Below, in pieces: positions 18,849 through 28,188 of a DNA stretch of 64,000 nucleotides. A model generated the notes under the pieces. The model was given only the letters and a program-made list of their open reading frames with translations. It searched no databases and was not told the DNA's origin. This DNA is from an uncultured Aquimarina sp. GTDB taxonomy: Bacteria > Bacteroidota > Bacteroidia > Flavobacteriales > Flavobacteriaceae. Numbering within the stretch: position 1 is the stretch's first letter; the number at the start of each line of letters is the position of its first letter. The stretch is from assembly GCF_947496855.1 (NCBI RefSeq), contig NZ_CANMED010000007.1, forward strand, positions 248,001 through 312,000. The letters run 5' to 3'. Both the position numbers and the translations under genes were made by a program.

Positions 18849-20765
18849 TTAAGATAATGTGTCTATTTCTTCTTGTAATGTTTCCCAATTTTCCATCAAA
18901 GAAGCTAATTTGTCCTTTTTTACTTGATACTTATCGAAAAAATCTGGCTCTGCAATTGTTTGATCATAATTGATAGCTAATTTTACATCTATTTCTTTGA
19001 CCTCTCTTTCTAGCTTATTTATCTTGGATTCTATATTGCTTAACTTATTATTAAGTGATTTTAGCTTTTTTTGATTCTCATATGATTGTTTTGCAGTTTC
19101 TTTTGTATTCGAAGTAGATTTGACCTGCTCATCTCTCTTCTCTATATCACGAAGATTATCTACTCGTCTCTGTTCTAAATAATAATCTATATCCCCAAGA
19201 TACTCTTTAATCTGTCTATTCTTAAATTCATATACAGTATTAGTTAACCCTTGTAAAAAATCTCTATCGTGGGAGACTAAAATCAATGTGCCTTCAAAAC
19301 TTTTTAATGCTTCTTTTAGAATATTCTTTGACTTAATATCTAAATGGTTTGTCGGTTCATCCATTACTAATACATTAAAAGGCTCTAAAAGCATTTTACA
19401 CAAAGCCAATCGATTACGCTCACCCCCAGAAAGAACTTTTACCTTTTTATCTACTTCATCACCTCTAAACAAGAATGCACCTAACATATCTCGAACTTTA
19501 CTTCTAGTCTTTTCATTTGCAGCATTGATCATCGTATCGTGAATCGTAATTTCACCATCCAAATATTCTGATTGATTCTGTGCAAAATATCCTATCTGTA
19601 CATTATGTCCTAGTTTTAAATTTCCACTGTATGAGATTTCATCAATAATAATTTTAGCCAGCGTAGATTTTCCTTGCCCATTCTGTCCTACAAACGCCGT
19701 TTTTGAACCGCGCTCTACTAATAAATTAATATCCTTCAGAATCTCTTTTTCCCCATAATTCTTACCTAGTTCTTCGGCTTCGATAACAACTTTTCCTGGT
19801 TGTACACTTATCGGAAAACTAATATTCATTACTGCATTATCATCCTCATCAACTTCAATACGTTCTACTTTATCTAATTTTTTTATAAGCGATTGTGCCA
19901 TCGAGGCTTTAGATGCTTTGGCTCTAAATTTTTCGATCAGCTTTTCGGTTTGTTCGATTTGCTTAGATTGATTCTTTTGTGTAGCCAGCTGTTGCTCACG
20001 TAATTCCTTACGTAACACCAAGTATTTAGAATAAGGCTTATTATAATCATAAATCCTTCCTAATGATATTTCAATAGTTCTATTGGTTACATTGTCCAAA
20101 AACATTTTATCATGAGAAACGATCACTACAACTCCAGGATAGGTTTTTAAAAAATTCTCTAACCATATGATAGATTCTATATCCAAATGGTTTGTCGGCT
20201 CATCCAATAAAAGAATATCATTATTCTGTAATAATAATTTTGCCAACTCAATTCTCATACGCCAACCTCCAGAAAAAGTATCAGTAAGCTTATCGAAATC
20301 TTCTCTTACAAATCCTAAACCTTGTAATACACGTTCTGTTTCTCCTTGATAATTATACCCTCCAAGAATTTCATATTGATGTGTATGGTCACTTAAATCA
20401 GTTATCAGCTGATTATAACTCTCACTTTCATAATCTGTGCGTTCAGCAAGTTGTACATTAATCTGATCAATTTCTCTCTCTATCTTTTTTATTTCAGTAA
20501 AGGCTTCATAAGATTCTTCTAGCACAGTTCTTCCTAAAACAAAATCTATATCTTGTTTTAGAAAACCAATCCTTAGTTCTTTATCCATAGCAATCTGACC
20601 CGAATCCGGTTCTTGCTCTTTAGATAAAATTTTAAGCATAGTAGATTTTCCTGCACCATTCTTCCCAACTAATCCTACTCGGTCTCCTGCATTTAATCTA
20701 AAGGCTATTTCTTCGAAAAGATATTCTCCTCCAAAGGAAATTGAAAGGTTATGTATGTTTAACAT
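18849..20765 (-). CDS. ABC-F family ATPase (Uup/EttA type)
   Basis: The 638-residue protein has two ABC domains and no membrane segment, the ABC-F pattern of ribosome-associated ATPases. Domain 1 shows GLVGKNGAGKST, SGGWRMRIELAKLL and LLLDEPTNHLD; domain 2 shows FVGQNGQGKST, LSGGERNRLALCKML and VMDEPTNHLD. The linker between them is rich in charged helices, and a coiled coil follows the second domain (about residues 545 to 638), as in Uup-like proteins. It probably acts on stalled ribosomes or in ribosome assembly; antibiotic protection is possible but not indicated. Confidence 0.9.
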   Translation of the reverse strand: MLNIHNLSISFGGEYLFEEIAFRLNAGDRVGLVGKNGAGKSTMLKILSKEQEPDSGQIAMDKELRIGFLKQDIDFVLGRTVLEESYEAFTEIKKIEREIDQINVQLAERTDYESESYNQLITDLSDHTHQYEILGGYNYQGETERVLQGLGFVREDFDKLTDTFSGGWRMRIELAKLLLQNNDILLLDEPTNHLDIESIIWLENFLKTYPGVVVIVSHDKMFLDNVTNRTIEISLGRIYDYNKPYSKYLVLRKELREQQLATQKNQSKQIEQTEKLIEKFRAKASKASMAQSLIKKLDKVERIEVDEDDNAVMNISFPISVQPGKVVIEAEELGKNYGEKEILKDINLLVERGSKTAFVGQNGQGKSTLAKIIIDEISYSGNLKLGHNVQIGYFAQNQSEYLDGEITIHDTMINAANEKTRSKVRDMLGAFLFRGDEVDKKVKVLSGGERNRLALCKMLLEPFNVLVMDEPTNHLDIKSKNILKEALKSFEGTLILVSHDRDFLQGLTNTVYEFKNRQIKEYLGDIDYYLEQRRVDNLRDIEKRDEQVKSTSNTKETAKQSYENQKKLKSLNNKLSNIESKINKLEREVKEIDVKLAINYDQTIAEPDFFDKYQVKKDKLASLMENWETLQEEIDTLS

Positions 20766-20771
20766 CAGCTT

Positions 20772-20803
20772 TTGAATATTTTCTGCAAAGATGACTAATT
20801 TTG
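20772..20803 (+). promoter_or_regulatory. Bacteroidota-type promoter for the DUF983 gene
   Basis: TTG at 20772-20774 and TAATTTTG at 20796-20803 are separated by 21 bases, matching the TTG/TAnnTTTG consensus. The gene starts 19 bases further on. Confidence 0.55.
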
Positions 20804-20821
20804 CGGTAGAATAAAAGTACT

Positions 20822-21208
20822 ATGAGCTTCTTAAAAGGAACTAAAATTTATAGCGTCTTTACAGGCACGTGTCCTGTTTGTCAAAATGAAAGTATGTATA
20901 AGGAAACGAATCCATATAAATTAGGGAAAATTTTTCAGATGCATGAACGCTGCAGTCATTGTAATACCAAATATAAAATAGAACCTTCCTTTTTTTATGG
21001 AGCGATGTATGTAAGCTATGGCGTAGGGATCGGTTTTGCGGTTACAGCCTTTTTAATCGGAAACTTTTTTCTGAAATTAAACCTATTAAATACGTTTTTT
21101 GTAATAGTTGGAACTCTATTGGCCTTTTTTCCAATAATTCTTCGATTATCTAGAAACATTTGGATAAATATCTTTATGCACTACGGAAAAAAGAAAAACC
21201 TATCGTAA
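20822..21208 (+). CDS. DUF983 membrane protein
   Basis: A 128-residue protein with two CxxC pairs near the N terminus (TCPVCQNES and RCSHCNTKY), followed by two hydrophobic helices (about residues 60 to 110). This is the DUF983 pattern: a zinc-ribbon-like head on a small membrane protein. Function is unknown. It converges with the FAD oxidoreductase gene, overlapping its 3' end by nine bases. Confidence 0.85.
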   Translation: MSFLKGTKIYSVFTGTCPVCQNESMYKETNPYKLGKIFQMHERCSHCNTKYKIEPSFFYGAMYVSYGVGIGFAVTAFLIGNFFLKLNLLNTFFVIVGTLLAFFPIILRLSRNIWINIFMHYGKKKNLS

Positions 21209-22246
21209 ATGTTCAAAACGTTTAATGTCTATTTCCTTTTCTAAAGATCCATTATTCTCAATAAAATCATAGAGTTTATTTGCTACATAAGGGCCAATTA
21301 ATATACCTCTGCTTCCTAATCCATTAATAATATGCATATTATTATATTCAGGATGTGTTCCAATTAATGGCCTTCTGTCTCTGATAGTGGGTCTAATTCC
21401 AGCAACTTGATCAATTACTTCATAAGCTACCTTCAGGAAACGTCTTAACTTCATTTCCAACTGTTCCCTTGATGCTGAAGTAATATCTGGTGTTTTATCC
21501 TCATTATTATAAGTCGCACCTACCTTATATAAATCGTCGCCAAGTGGAATTATAAATATAGATGATTTCACTGCCTCTTTCAATCGCAAGCCTTTTGATT
21601 TAATAATAATATACTCCCCCTTATTCCCTTGCAATGGTAAATAATTAAAAAAAGGATTACTTCTGACACCAAAACCTTCAGTAAAAACAATATTCTTAGC
21701 CCTTAAGCCCTTATACTCTATACAATCCGTTTCAACTACCAATTCATTGTGTTCGAAAGATTCCTTTTTTAGCAATTCCTTTTTTTCCAAATCTAAAACA
21801 TATAGTGACAGCATCTTTTCAATATCCACCTTACCAGTGCCTTTAACGCCTCCATAAAGAAAAGGAATATCCAATGCTTCATTTTCATTTCGGATTAACT
21901 CTGATGAAAGAAAAATCTGTAAAATTGGTTTATCACAAGCTTCGAACCACAAATTTTGCTCCTCAACATTATTAAATCTTCTCAAAACAGGAAGTTCAGA
22001 AACCAAGGATTCTCCAAGTTTATCTTGTATATTTTTATAAAAAGGTAGCGCTAACTCCAATTGCTCTGAAGCAAGCCACGCCGCTGTAAACCTCTTAAGT
22101 ATTACCGGATTATACAATCCTCCTGCAACTCTAGAAGATTTCTGAGAATAATTCTCATAAACCACAAATGATTTATTATTCTTCTTTAGTTTCTCTACAA
22201 AAGCTAATCCAGCTAATCCAAATCCAACAACTATATAATCAATCAT
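21200..22246 (-). CDS. FAD-dependent oxidoreductase (DAO family)
   Basis: The 348-residue protein begins with a dinucleotide-binding motif, DYIVVGFGLAGLAFVEKL, and ends with the DAO-family segment GIRPTIRDRRPLIGTHPE followed by GLGSRGILIGP. This resembles glycine/D-amino-acid oxidases and the C-terminal oxidase half of MnmC. The substrate, probably an amine or amino acid derivative, cannot be told. It lies downstream of gldN on the same strand, but a terminator separates them. Confidence 0.85.
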   Translation of the reverse strand: MIDYIVVGFGLAGLAFVEKLKKNNKSFVVYENYSQKSSRVAGGLYNPVILKRFTAAWLASEQLELALPFYKNIQDKLGESLVSELPVLRRFNNVEEQNLWFEACDKPILQIFLSSELIRNENEALDIPFLYGGVKGTGKVDIEKMLSLYVLDLEKKELLKKESFEHNELVVETDCIEYKGLRAKNIVFTEGFGVRSNPFFNYLPLQGNKGEYIIIKSKGLRLKEAVKSSIFIIPLGDDLYKVGATYNNEDKTPDITSASREQLEMKLRRFLKVAYEVIDQVAGIRPTIRDRRPLIGTHPEYNNMHIINGLGSRGILIGPYVANKLYDFIENNGSLEKEIDIKRFEHLR

Positions 22247-22261
22247 AAATTAAAAATAGCA

Positions 22262-22289
22262 AAACGCCCAACTTACTAGTTGGGCGTTT
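22262..22289 (-). terminator. Terminator after gldKLMN
   Basis: A perfect 12-base inverted repeat (AAACGCCCAACT, loop TACT, AGTTGGGCGTTT) lies just after the gldN stop, with T-rich sequence following on the minus strand. It closes the gld operon. Confidence 0.8.
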
Positions 22290-22315
22290 ATAAATTATTT
22301 TAGAAACACAAGAGT

Positions 22316-23212
22316 TTAGTAACTCCACATATCCATTTCAAAATTTCTGATACTCTCTTTAATTCTTTCACTTTCTAGCAATTGCATCAAAGCGTTATCA
22401 ATTATATAGTCATTAACTTCCCGGTCACCCTGGATGTTATCTTCTTTATATATGACAGAATTAAATCGTCTAGCATTAAGTACATGATCATACGTAAAAG
22501 GCATTGAGGTATTCTTCCTATTAAATGCTTTTGCGTTATGAAGTATCTCTCTTACATCAGGATACCAAACCCAAAATAACGGAACCATATCTGGTTCATC
22601 ATCATTTATAAAGTTTACATCTGGTGCTACTGGAGCTATACCCAACAATCTGTATCTTAATTCTCCTTGACGCTTATCAAAATACCAATATCCTCTAATC
22701 TTGTATTCAGATATATCAGCTGCACTGATTGTAGTAATCTCAACATATTGAGGATCTACAGCCTCACCAGCATTAAATTGCTCATATCCTAAATCCAAGG
22801 TGTCTATCTTAGACAAAGTACCATCAAGATCACCTAATGTACGCGTTTCTGTAAAATATGAATCTGCATAAATCTTTTGGATTTTACCGTTTTTAACATT
22901 AGACAACAATACATCATACAATGCACGTCTATCTGCTCCTATATTAACAGTATCAATTGGATAATACAGTGGAAAATTAATACGCTCATCAAGATCTATA
23001 GTCTCCCAAGTAGTTTTTGCCCAAAGTACATCACGCTTGTCAACATAACCATATTCTAGCGGAAGGTCATTATCGGCTTGGATCTGCTCGATCGTTTTCT
23101 TTCCGATATCTTCTGGACTACCAGCATTCAAAATGTTAGCCTGACCAAACGAAAACAAGGTCACGAATAGGCTAAAAACGGTTAATAACAAATTTCTCAA
23201 ATTCATAATCAT
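22316..23212 (-). CDS. gldN: Gliding motility / T9SS protein GldN
   Basis: The protein of about 298 residues has a signal peptide (LLLTVFSLFVTLFSFGQA) and the GldN body, including RDVLWAKTTWETIDLDERIN near residue 60 and the FFWVWYPDVRE-like VPLFWVWYPDVREIL. GldN works with GldK as a periplasmic/outer membrane ring of the type IX secretion system. The start may be the second Met (MNLRNLL, 23206). It lies 9 bases downstream of gldM and ends the operon. Confidence 0.93.
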   Translation of the reverse strand: MIMNLRNLLLTVFSLFVTLFSFGQANILNAGSPEDIGKKTIEQIQADNDLPLEYGYVDKRDVLWAKTTWETIDLDERINFPLYYPIDTVNIGADRRALYDVLLSNVKNGKIQKIYADSYFTETRTLGDLDGTLSKIDTLDLGYEQFNAGEAVDPQYVEITTISAADISEYKIRGYWYFDKRQGELRYRLLGIAPVAPDVNFINDDEPDMVPLFWVWYPDVREILHNAKAFNRKNTSMPFTYDHVLNARRFNSVIYKEDNIQGDREVNDYIIDNALMQLLESERIKESIRNFEMDMWSY

Positions 23213-23221
23213 TAGTTTATT

Positions 23222-24766
23222 TTAGTTCGTTAACTCAACGATAACCGGAGATATTTTCTTTAATTTATATCCAGCATTGGTTGTTAACTGTGCTTTAATG
23301 TCTATAACCTGAACAGAAGATCCACGTTTTGCTTTTCTAAGAGCAGATTTTGCTCTTGAATCTAATCTTCCTCCTCTAACGTTAATGGTTGGTTGTCCTT
23401 CCACCTTAAACTTAAAGCCAGTTACTTTTAATTTAATATCAAAATCAAAGTCTGGAAGTATTGCCCCGATAGAAGCTTTATCTAAACCACTCTTAGACAT
23501 TTTAATACTACCATCTTCACCTCTTACAGTACCAACTGGTCTAGGAATATCTTTAATTCTGAATTTTTTAGTATCACTTACTGAAGAACCATTTGGTAAT
23601 TTACCGCTAACTTTAATATTTACCTCTCTAGCTTTTACCGTTGTAACGTTCATCATATATTTACCAGCACCACCGGTTTTCTTAAGACCTGGAGCACTTG
23701 CATTTACAGAAGGAACACCTGGTATAGAAATCGTCATTGGGTTCTGCACTCCACGATACACTACATTCATTTTATCTGCAGATATTACAGCTGAATTTGG
23801 TTTTGGAATCACCGCATAAGAACTTTCAATAGGGATAGTTATGATAGAATCCCCTTCTTTAAACTGGAACTCACCTTTAATTTCGCGCTCTCCAACATTA
23901 CCTGCAGGGAAATCTAAAATAGTCTGCCCTTCTTGCATAGATTCCGGATCTAATTCTTTACCGTTCACTATTACTTTAAAAGCTTTAAGTGTTTTATCTT
24001 TTTTACCTAAGATAATTTTTCCTTTAAACTTTTCTCCACTAAAGAAAGCTGTTTTATCCGGAACTACAATCGCATCAAAATTTGTTAAAGAAACTTCAGA
24101 CTCTAATTGTCCTGAAAGCATTTTTGATAAAACTTTGCTTTCTGTCGTTTTAACATCATTCTGAATTTGAGTAAACTTTGTAATCGATGCAACTAAAGGA
24201 TAACCTTCAAAATTATACTTTAACCAATCTATTTTTTTTCCAGTTCTATCTTCTACTTTTTCAGTAGAAAACTCTTTTTGCACATCTGCAGCAATGGTTG
24301 GATACTTTTCCGAAATAACACCAGAAACTCCGGTTTTATAATCCTCCATCTTCTTCAAAAATTCTTGTCCAGCTGCTGTTATTACTCCGCTCTTAAAAAA
24401 TAATTGATCCAAAGTACCAGATTGATCCATAACTACATAATCTTTAGGATCCGAAAGATCCTTAGTTAATGTAGCTTTAACATTATCTATATATGTTACT
24501 AAATCAGCCGATAACTTACTTACCTCGCTTGCCTTTTCCTTTAAAGGGGCATACTTAGCTGGTTGCTCTTCAACCTTTGCCTCAAGACCTGCTATGAAAG
24601 CATTATTACGTTCTGTTGTTGTTGCATTAGACACTGTAAGCTTTTCGTTCATTAAACCGAACGCAGCTAGCACCTCTTTTGACATATTTAATGCCAACAT
24701 TGCTATAAATACCAAGTACATAAGATTGATCATCTTCTGCCTTGGTGATAATTTTCCTCCTGCCAT
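23222..24766 (-). CDS. gldM: Gliding motility / T9SS motor protein GldM
   Basis: The 514-residue protein begins with the typical MAGGKLSPRQKMINLMYLV and one transmembrane helix (about residues 13 to 35), followed by a long periplasmic part with four domains. With GldL it forms the proton-driven motor that powers type IX secretion and gliding. Length and start match the family. It lies 43 bases after gldL. Confidence 0.96.
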   Translation of the reverse strand: MAGGKLSPRQKMINLMYLVFIAMLALNMSKEVLAAFGLMNEKLTVSNATTTERNNAFIAGLEAKVEEQPAKYAPLKEKASEVSKLSADLVTYIDNVKATLTKDLSDPKDYVVMDQSGTLDQLFFKSGVITAAGQEFLKKMEDYKTGVSGVISEKYPTIAADVQKEFSTEKVEDRTGKKIDWLKYNFEGYPLVASITKFTQIQNDVKTTESKVLSKMLSGQLESEVSLTNFDAIVVPDKTAFFSGEKFKGKIILGKKDKTLKAFKVIVNGKELDPESMQEGQTILDFPAGNVGEREIKGEFQFKEGDSIITIPIESSYAVIPKPNSAVISADKMNVVYRGVQNPMTISIPGVPSVNASAPGLKKTGGAGKYMMNVTTVKAREVNIKVSGKLPNGSSVSDTKKFRIKDIPRPVGTVRGEDGSIKMSKSGLDKASIGAILPDFDFDIKLKVTGFKFKVEGQPTINVRGGRLDSRAKSALRKAKRGSSVQVIDIKAQLTTNAGYKLKKISPVIVELTN

Positions 24767-24809
24767 GTTTCTATATTTTGGTAGTTATTTTTTAGTTAAA
24801 AGTTAAATA

Positions 24810-25436
24810 CTAATTTCTGTTCATAGCACTTAACATACCACCATATACTCCATTAAGAGAAGATAAGTTACTGGCAAGACTTTCCATTTGGTCTTTAAGT
24901 TTCTGAGCGTTATCTGCAATAGCTTGGTTAGCCTCTGCCTGAGATGCAGAAGATTCTAACTGAACCTTATAAAGACTGTTTAATGACTCTAATGAAGTAG
25001 CAGCTTTTGCCATTTCTTCACTATATTTTTTCTGACCTTGGATTGAATCAATAGTAGGAGAAATTCCTTTTGCAGCTCCTTCGAAATTACGAATGCTTTC
25101 TCCAAGACTACTCATAAGACTAGAATCCACTCTTGCTTCTTTAAGCATATCATCTAATTTCTTAGACAATAATCCGTCTGGAGTTTCTTTTTCTTTTTTG
25201 TCTTTTTTATTACCTCCAGCTAATTCTGGATATACAAGAGACCAATCAATTTCGTCATCAACAGGTTCGAATGCAGAAACAGTAAATACTAATGCTTCAG
25301 TTACTAAACCTGCGATTAACATAAGATCACCGAAGGGCCAGTGCATGATTTTAAATAATGCTCCAAGGATTACTACAGCCGCTCCGAGGCCGTATACCAT
25401 ATTCATTAATTTCTTGCTTGCTTTTGAATTTGCCAT
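24810..25436 (-). CDS. gldL: Gliding motility / T9SS motor protein GldL
   Basis: The 208-residue protein has two transmembrane helices near its N terminus (LMNMVYGLGAAVVILGALFK, and DLMLIAGLVTEALVFTVSAF), with the glutamate in the second helix that is linked to proton flow in this family. A helical cytoplasmic tail follows. It partners with GldM in the inner membrane motor. It lies 93 bases after gldK. Confidence 0.95.
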   Translation of the reverse strand: MANSKASKKLMNMVYGLGAAVVILGALFKIMHWPFGDLMLIAGLVTEALVFTVSAFEPVDDEIDWSLVYPELAGGNKKDKKEKETPDGLLSKKLDDMLKEARVDSSLMSSLGESIRNFEGAAKGISPTIDSIQGQKKYSEEMAKAATSLESLNSLYKVQLESSASQAEANQAIADNAQKLKDQMESLASNLSSLNGVYGGMLSAMNRN

Positions 25437-25529
25437 AATAAATGTGTTTAGTTTTTTTTAAATTTTTTTAAATATTAAATTAAAAAAAGGTTAGTAATTA
25501 AGGTTGATAGATAAATTTTGGGACTTATT

Positions 25530-26903
25530 CTAATTCTGATTTTGTGTATTATCTTCTCCAGTAACGTCAGTACCCATATAATCCTGTACCGTTCTGAATC
25601 CAATATAACTTCTAGCCGAATCTGCGTACTCGTAATCTCTGGTACTTACCTGTAGGAAATAAGCAACATCTTTCCAAGATCCTCCACGCACAACTTTTCG
25701 TTTGTTCTGATCATCATTAACATTCGGGTTCATTGATGATACATATTCATAGGCTGCAGGGTCATAAGAAGACTGCACCCACTCTGAAACATTACCCGCC
25801 ATGTTATATAAATTATAATCATTCGGATCAAATGTCTTTGCTTCCACTGTATATAAGAAGTTATCAGCTGCGTAATTACCGCGTAAAGGTTTAAAATTAG
25901 CCAAGAAACAACCTCTGTCGTTCAAAGCATAAGGTCCACCCCAAGGATATGTTCCTGATTCCAATCCCCCTCTTGCTGCGTATTCCCACTCAGCTTCTGT
26001 AGGTAATCTAAAATAGTTTACAAACTCCTTATTACGTTTTTTCTGATAAGAATTCTTCTCGATAGTTCTCCAAGTACAAAAAGCCTTAGCTTGTTCCCAA
26101 GAAACTCCAACTACTGGATAATCATCATATGAACTATGCCAGAAATAATCATTATGCATTGGTTCATTATATGAATAATTAAAATCTTTAATCCAAACAG
26201 TCGTATCAGGATACACTTCAATCACTGTTTCTCTAACGAAATCTTTTCTTCCTCCTTTTTTGGCACGAGCTGCAGCTTGAATATCCATCCAAGTAAACCT
26301 GAATTTAAAGTTTTGCACATCAAACGTTCGTCTACCATTATAAGATTCTTCTAAAGGAACATATAATGAATCCATTACTTCTGTGTAGAACTCATCTGGA
26401 TAATCCTCTGTATCCCATTCGATATCTATGTCTTTGTTAAGTTTTCGACCTTCATAGCCCGTTTCTCCGGTTCCACTATAATTGTCATAGACATATTTCT
26501 CATACACAGACATATCTTCGGTGTTCGCATCAAGAAATGCGTATTCTCCAATACCATCATCTCCGGGAGCTTTTCCCATATCATCGGCCATTATAGCCAA
26601 CTTCATACGTATTGTGGAATCGCGAACCCAACGAACAAACTGTCTGTATTCACTGTTAGTAACTTCAGTCTCGTCCATATAGAAAGATCGAACGGTAACT
26701 GTCTTTGTAGGCGCATTAGCTAATGCTGCCTTGTCATCATCAGATTTACCCATAATAAATGATCCTCCGGGGATGAGGGCCATTCCGTAGGGTTTCTCCG
26801 GATGCCATTTTTTACCCTTTACTCCAACTAGTTCTCCGCGGTTTCCTCCACCACAACTATAGAGCATTGCTACAATAGCAAAGAGTGATACAAATTTCTT
26901 CAT
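25530..26903 (-). CDS. gldK: Gliding motility / T9SS lipoprotein GldK
   Basis: The 457-residue lipoprotein (lipobox LYSC, Cys17) has the formylglycine-generating-enzyme-like fold: GGSFIMGKSDDD, FYMDETEVTNSEYRQFVRW, FRLPTEAEWEYAARGG, NLYNMAGNVSEWV and RKVVRGGSWKD. Family members at this position are structural parts of the T9SS ring with GldN, not sulfatase activators. It is the first gene of gldKLMN. Confidence 0.95.
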   Translation of the reverse strand: MKKFVSLFAIVAMLYSCGGGNRGELVGVKGKKWHPEKPYGMALIPGGSFIMGKSDDDKAALANAPTKTVTVRSFYMDETEVTNSEYRQFVRWVRDSTIRMKLAIMADDMGKAPGDDGIGEYAFLDANTEDMSVYEKYVYDNYSGTGETGYEGRKLNKDIDIEWDTEDYPDEFYTEVMDSLYVPLEESYNGRRTFDVQNFKFRFTWMDIQAAARAKKGGRKDFVRETVIEVYPDTTVWIKDFNYSYNEPMHNDYFWHSSYDDYPVVGVSWEQAKAFCTWRTIEKNSYQKKRNKEFVNYFRLPTEAEWEYAARGGLESGTYPWGGPYALNDRGCFLANFKPLRGNYAADNFLYTVEAKTFDPNDYNLYNMAGNVSEWVQSSYDPAAYEYVSSMNPNVNDDQNKRKVVRGGSWKDVAYFLQVSTRDYEYADSARSYIGFRTVQDYMGTDVTGEDNTQNQN

Positions 26904-27013
26904 AACGTGTTTTAGGTTAAGATCTTTGAGATTTAAGGTGGTAAACCTATTTATTTATTTCCAGAAAAACAATTTTTTTCCAAAAAAAACCTTAAATCTC
27001 CCTAATAAAAATG

Positions 27014-28177
27014 TTAAACTTCGTTTTTTCGTTTTGCCTTATACCATCTTTCAGGTATTTCTTGATTACAAGCACGCTCATAATCGTTGTATGTGCAAGG
27101 TAATAACGTGTGTCTTTTCAATTTATTATTTCCAGATGAAATAAAAGGTATTTCTATCCACCATCTTTCTGTTTTATCACTTTTATAAAATGAAAGAACT
27201 TCATCTTCTATAGGCACATTATAATGAAGTGTGCCCATTTGGTTTTTAATATTTAATTCATTTGACCTATAATTAACTCCTTCAATAAAATACCAAAATA
27301 TTTGTGCAATTAATAGCGCGGTCGTTTCTTCGTCTTTAAAGTTTTTGAATTCATAAATCCCAAAACTTTTTACTTTATCACTAATACCAGCATATCTTGC
27401 AATAGCACATATCTCTCTCCCATCAAAACCATTCGGTGTGGCATACTTATGACTAAGACAAGTAGAACTCATAGCTCCAAGGTCAATCGCTACAATATCC
27501 GCGTCACGCATGATGGGCTCTACAATTGTAAGATCTGACGTTACTTCTCCCAATCGATAGGCATCAAAATATAATTTCTCTATTAAATCGATTTCTTCTT
27601 GAGAATTAAAATATGTTTGATACCCTATGTTACTATAATTAAAAAGATTATAAGGCTGTTCTACTATAATTTTACCTACAAAAGATGTATTAGTTATTGG
27701 CTGAGAAGTATTTCCTAAATCAAACTTACTATCTACATTGACAAGATTTACCATTCTCTCTAAAATATCAAAAGCACGATATTGACCGTATACCAAGTCT
27801 TGACTACCTCCAATAATTAGAGGAGTTACATTTTTTTGAAGCAGTGTAGCAAGAATATCCTTCATTAAAAAATAAGTATCGCTCACTTCTTCTCCTGGAA
27901 TAATATCCCCAAGATCTACAATTGAAGTCCCCCAATTACCAGGAAATAGATCATATAAAGATTTTCGGATGGTATCAAAATGTAGTCCTTCTTCCGGGAA
28001 ATTAACATCATTTCTATTCTCCCTAACACCGATAATTGCAATATCTACTTTGTCAAGGCCAGGAACTCCATAGTCAGAAGTATGAACTTTTATCTGCTTA
28101 CCTAATGATTGATCCGGAAGCAATGCAACATGCGCTGCTACTATTTCGCTAACCGGTGAAAGAAACTCTAAAGACAT
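27014..28177 (-). CDS. Arginase/formimidoylglutamase-fold protein, metal site lost
   Basis: The 387-residue protein follows the arginase/ureohydrolase fold, and relatives next to topA in flavobacteria are often named formimidoylglutamase. The metal-binding motifs are degraded: the expected GGDHS reads GGSQD (123-127), DAHxD reads DSKFD (149-153), and SxDxDxxDP reads AIDLGAMSS (only Asp232 kept). Most of the manganese ligands are therefore missing, and a hydrolase reaction is unlikely. It lies 11 bases after topA and about 110 bases before gldK on the same strand. I read it as a pseudoenzyme, perhaps linked to gliding/T9SS or to topA expression only by position. Confidence 0.75.
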   Translation of the reverse strand: MSLEFLSPVSEIVAAHVALLPDQSLGKQIKVHTSDYGVPGLDKVDIAIIGVRENRNDVNFPEEGLHFDTIRKSLYDLFPGNWGTSIVDLGDIIPGEEVSDTYFLMKDILATLLQKNVTPLIIGGSQDLVYGQYRAFDILERMVNLVNVDSKFDLGNTSQPITNTSFVGKIIVEQPYNLFNYSNIGYQTYFNSQEEIDLIEKLYFDAYRLGEVTSDLTIVEPIMRDADIVAIDLGAMSSTCLSHKYATPNGFDGREICAIARYAGISDKVKSFGIYEFKNFKDEETTALLIAQIFWYFIEGVNYRSNELNIKNQMGTLHYNVPIEDEVLSFYKSDKTERWWIEIPFISSGNNKLKRHTLLPCTYNDYERACNQEIPERWYKAKRKNEV

Positions 28178-28188
28178 ATATTATATAC

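Noticed and set aside
23385-24164. Two long frames antisense to gldM
   Set aside because: Both are shadows of the gldM coding sequence, with no signal or family motif.
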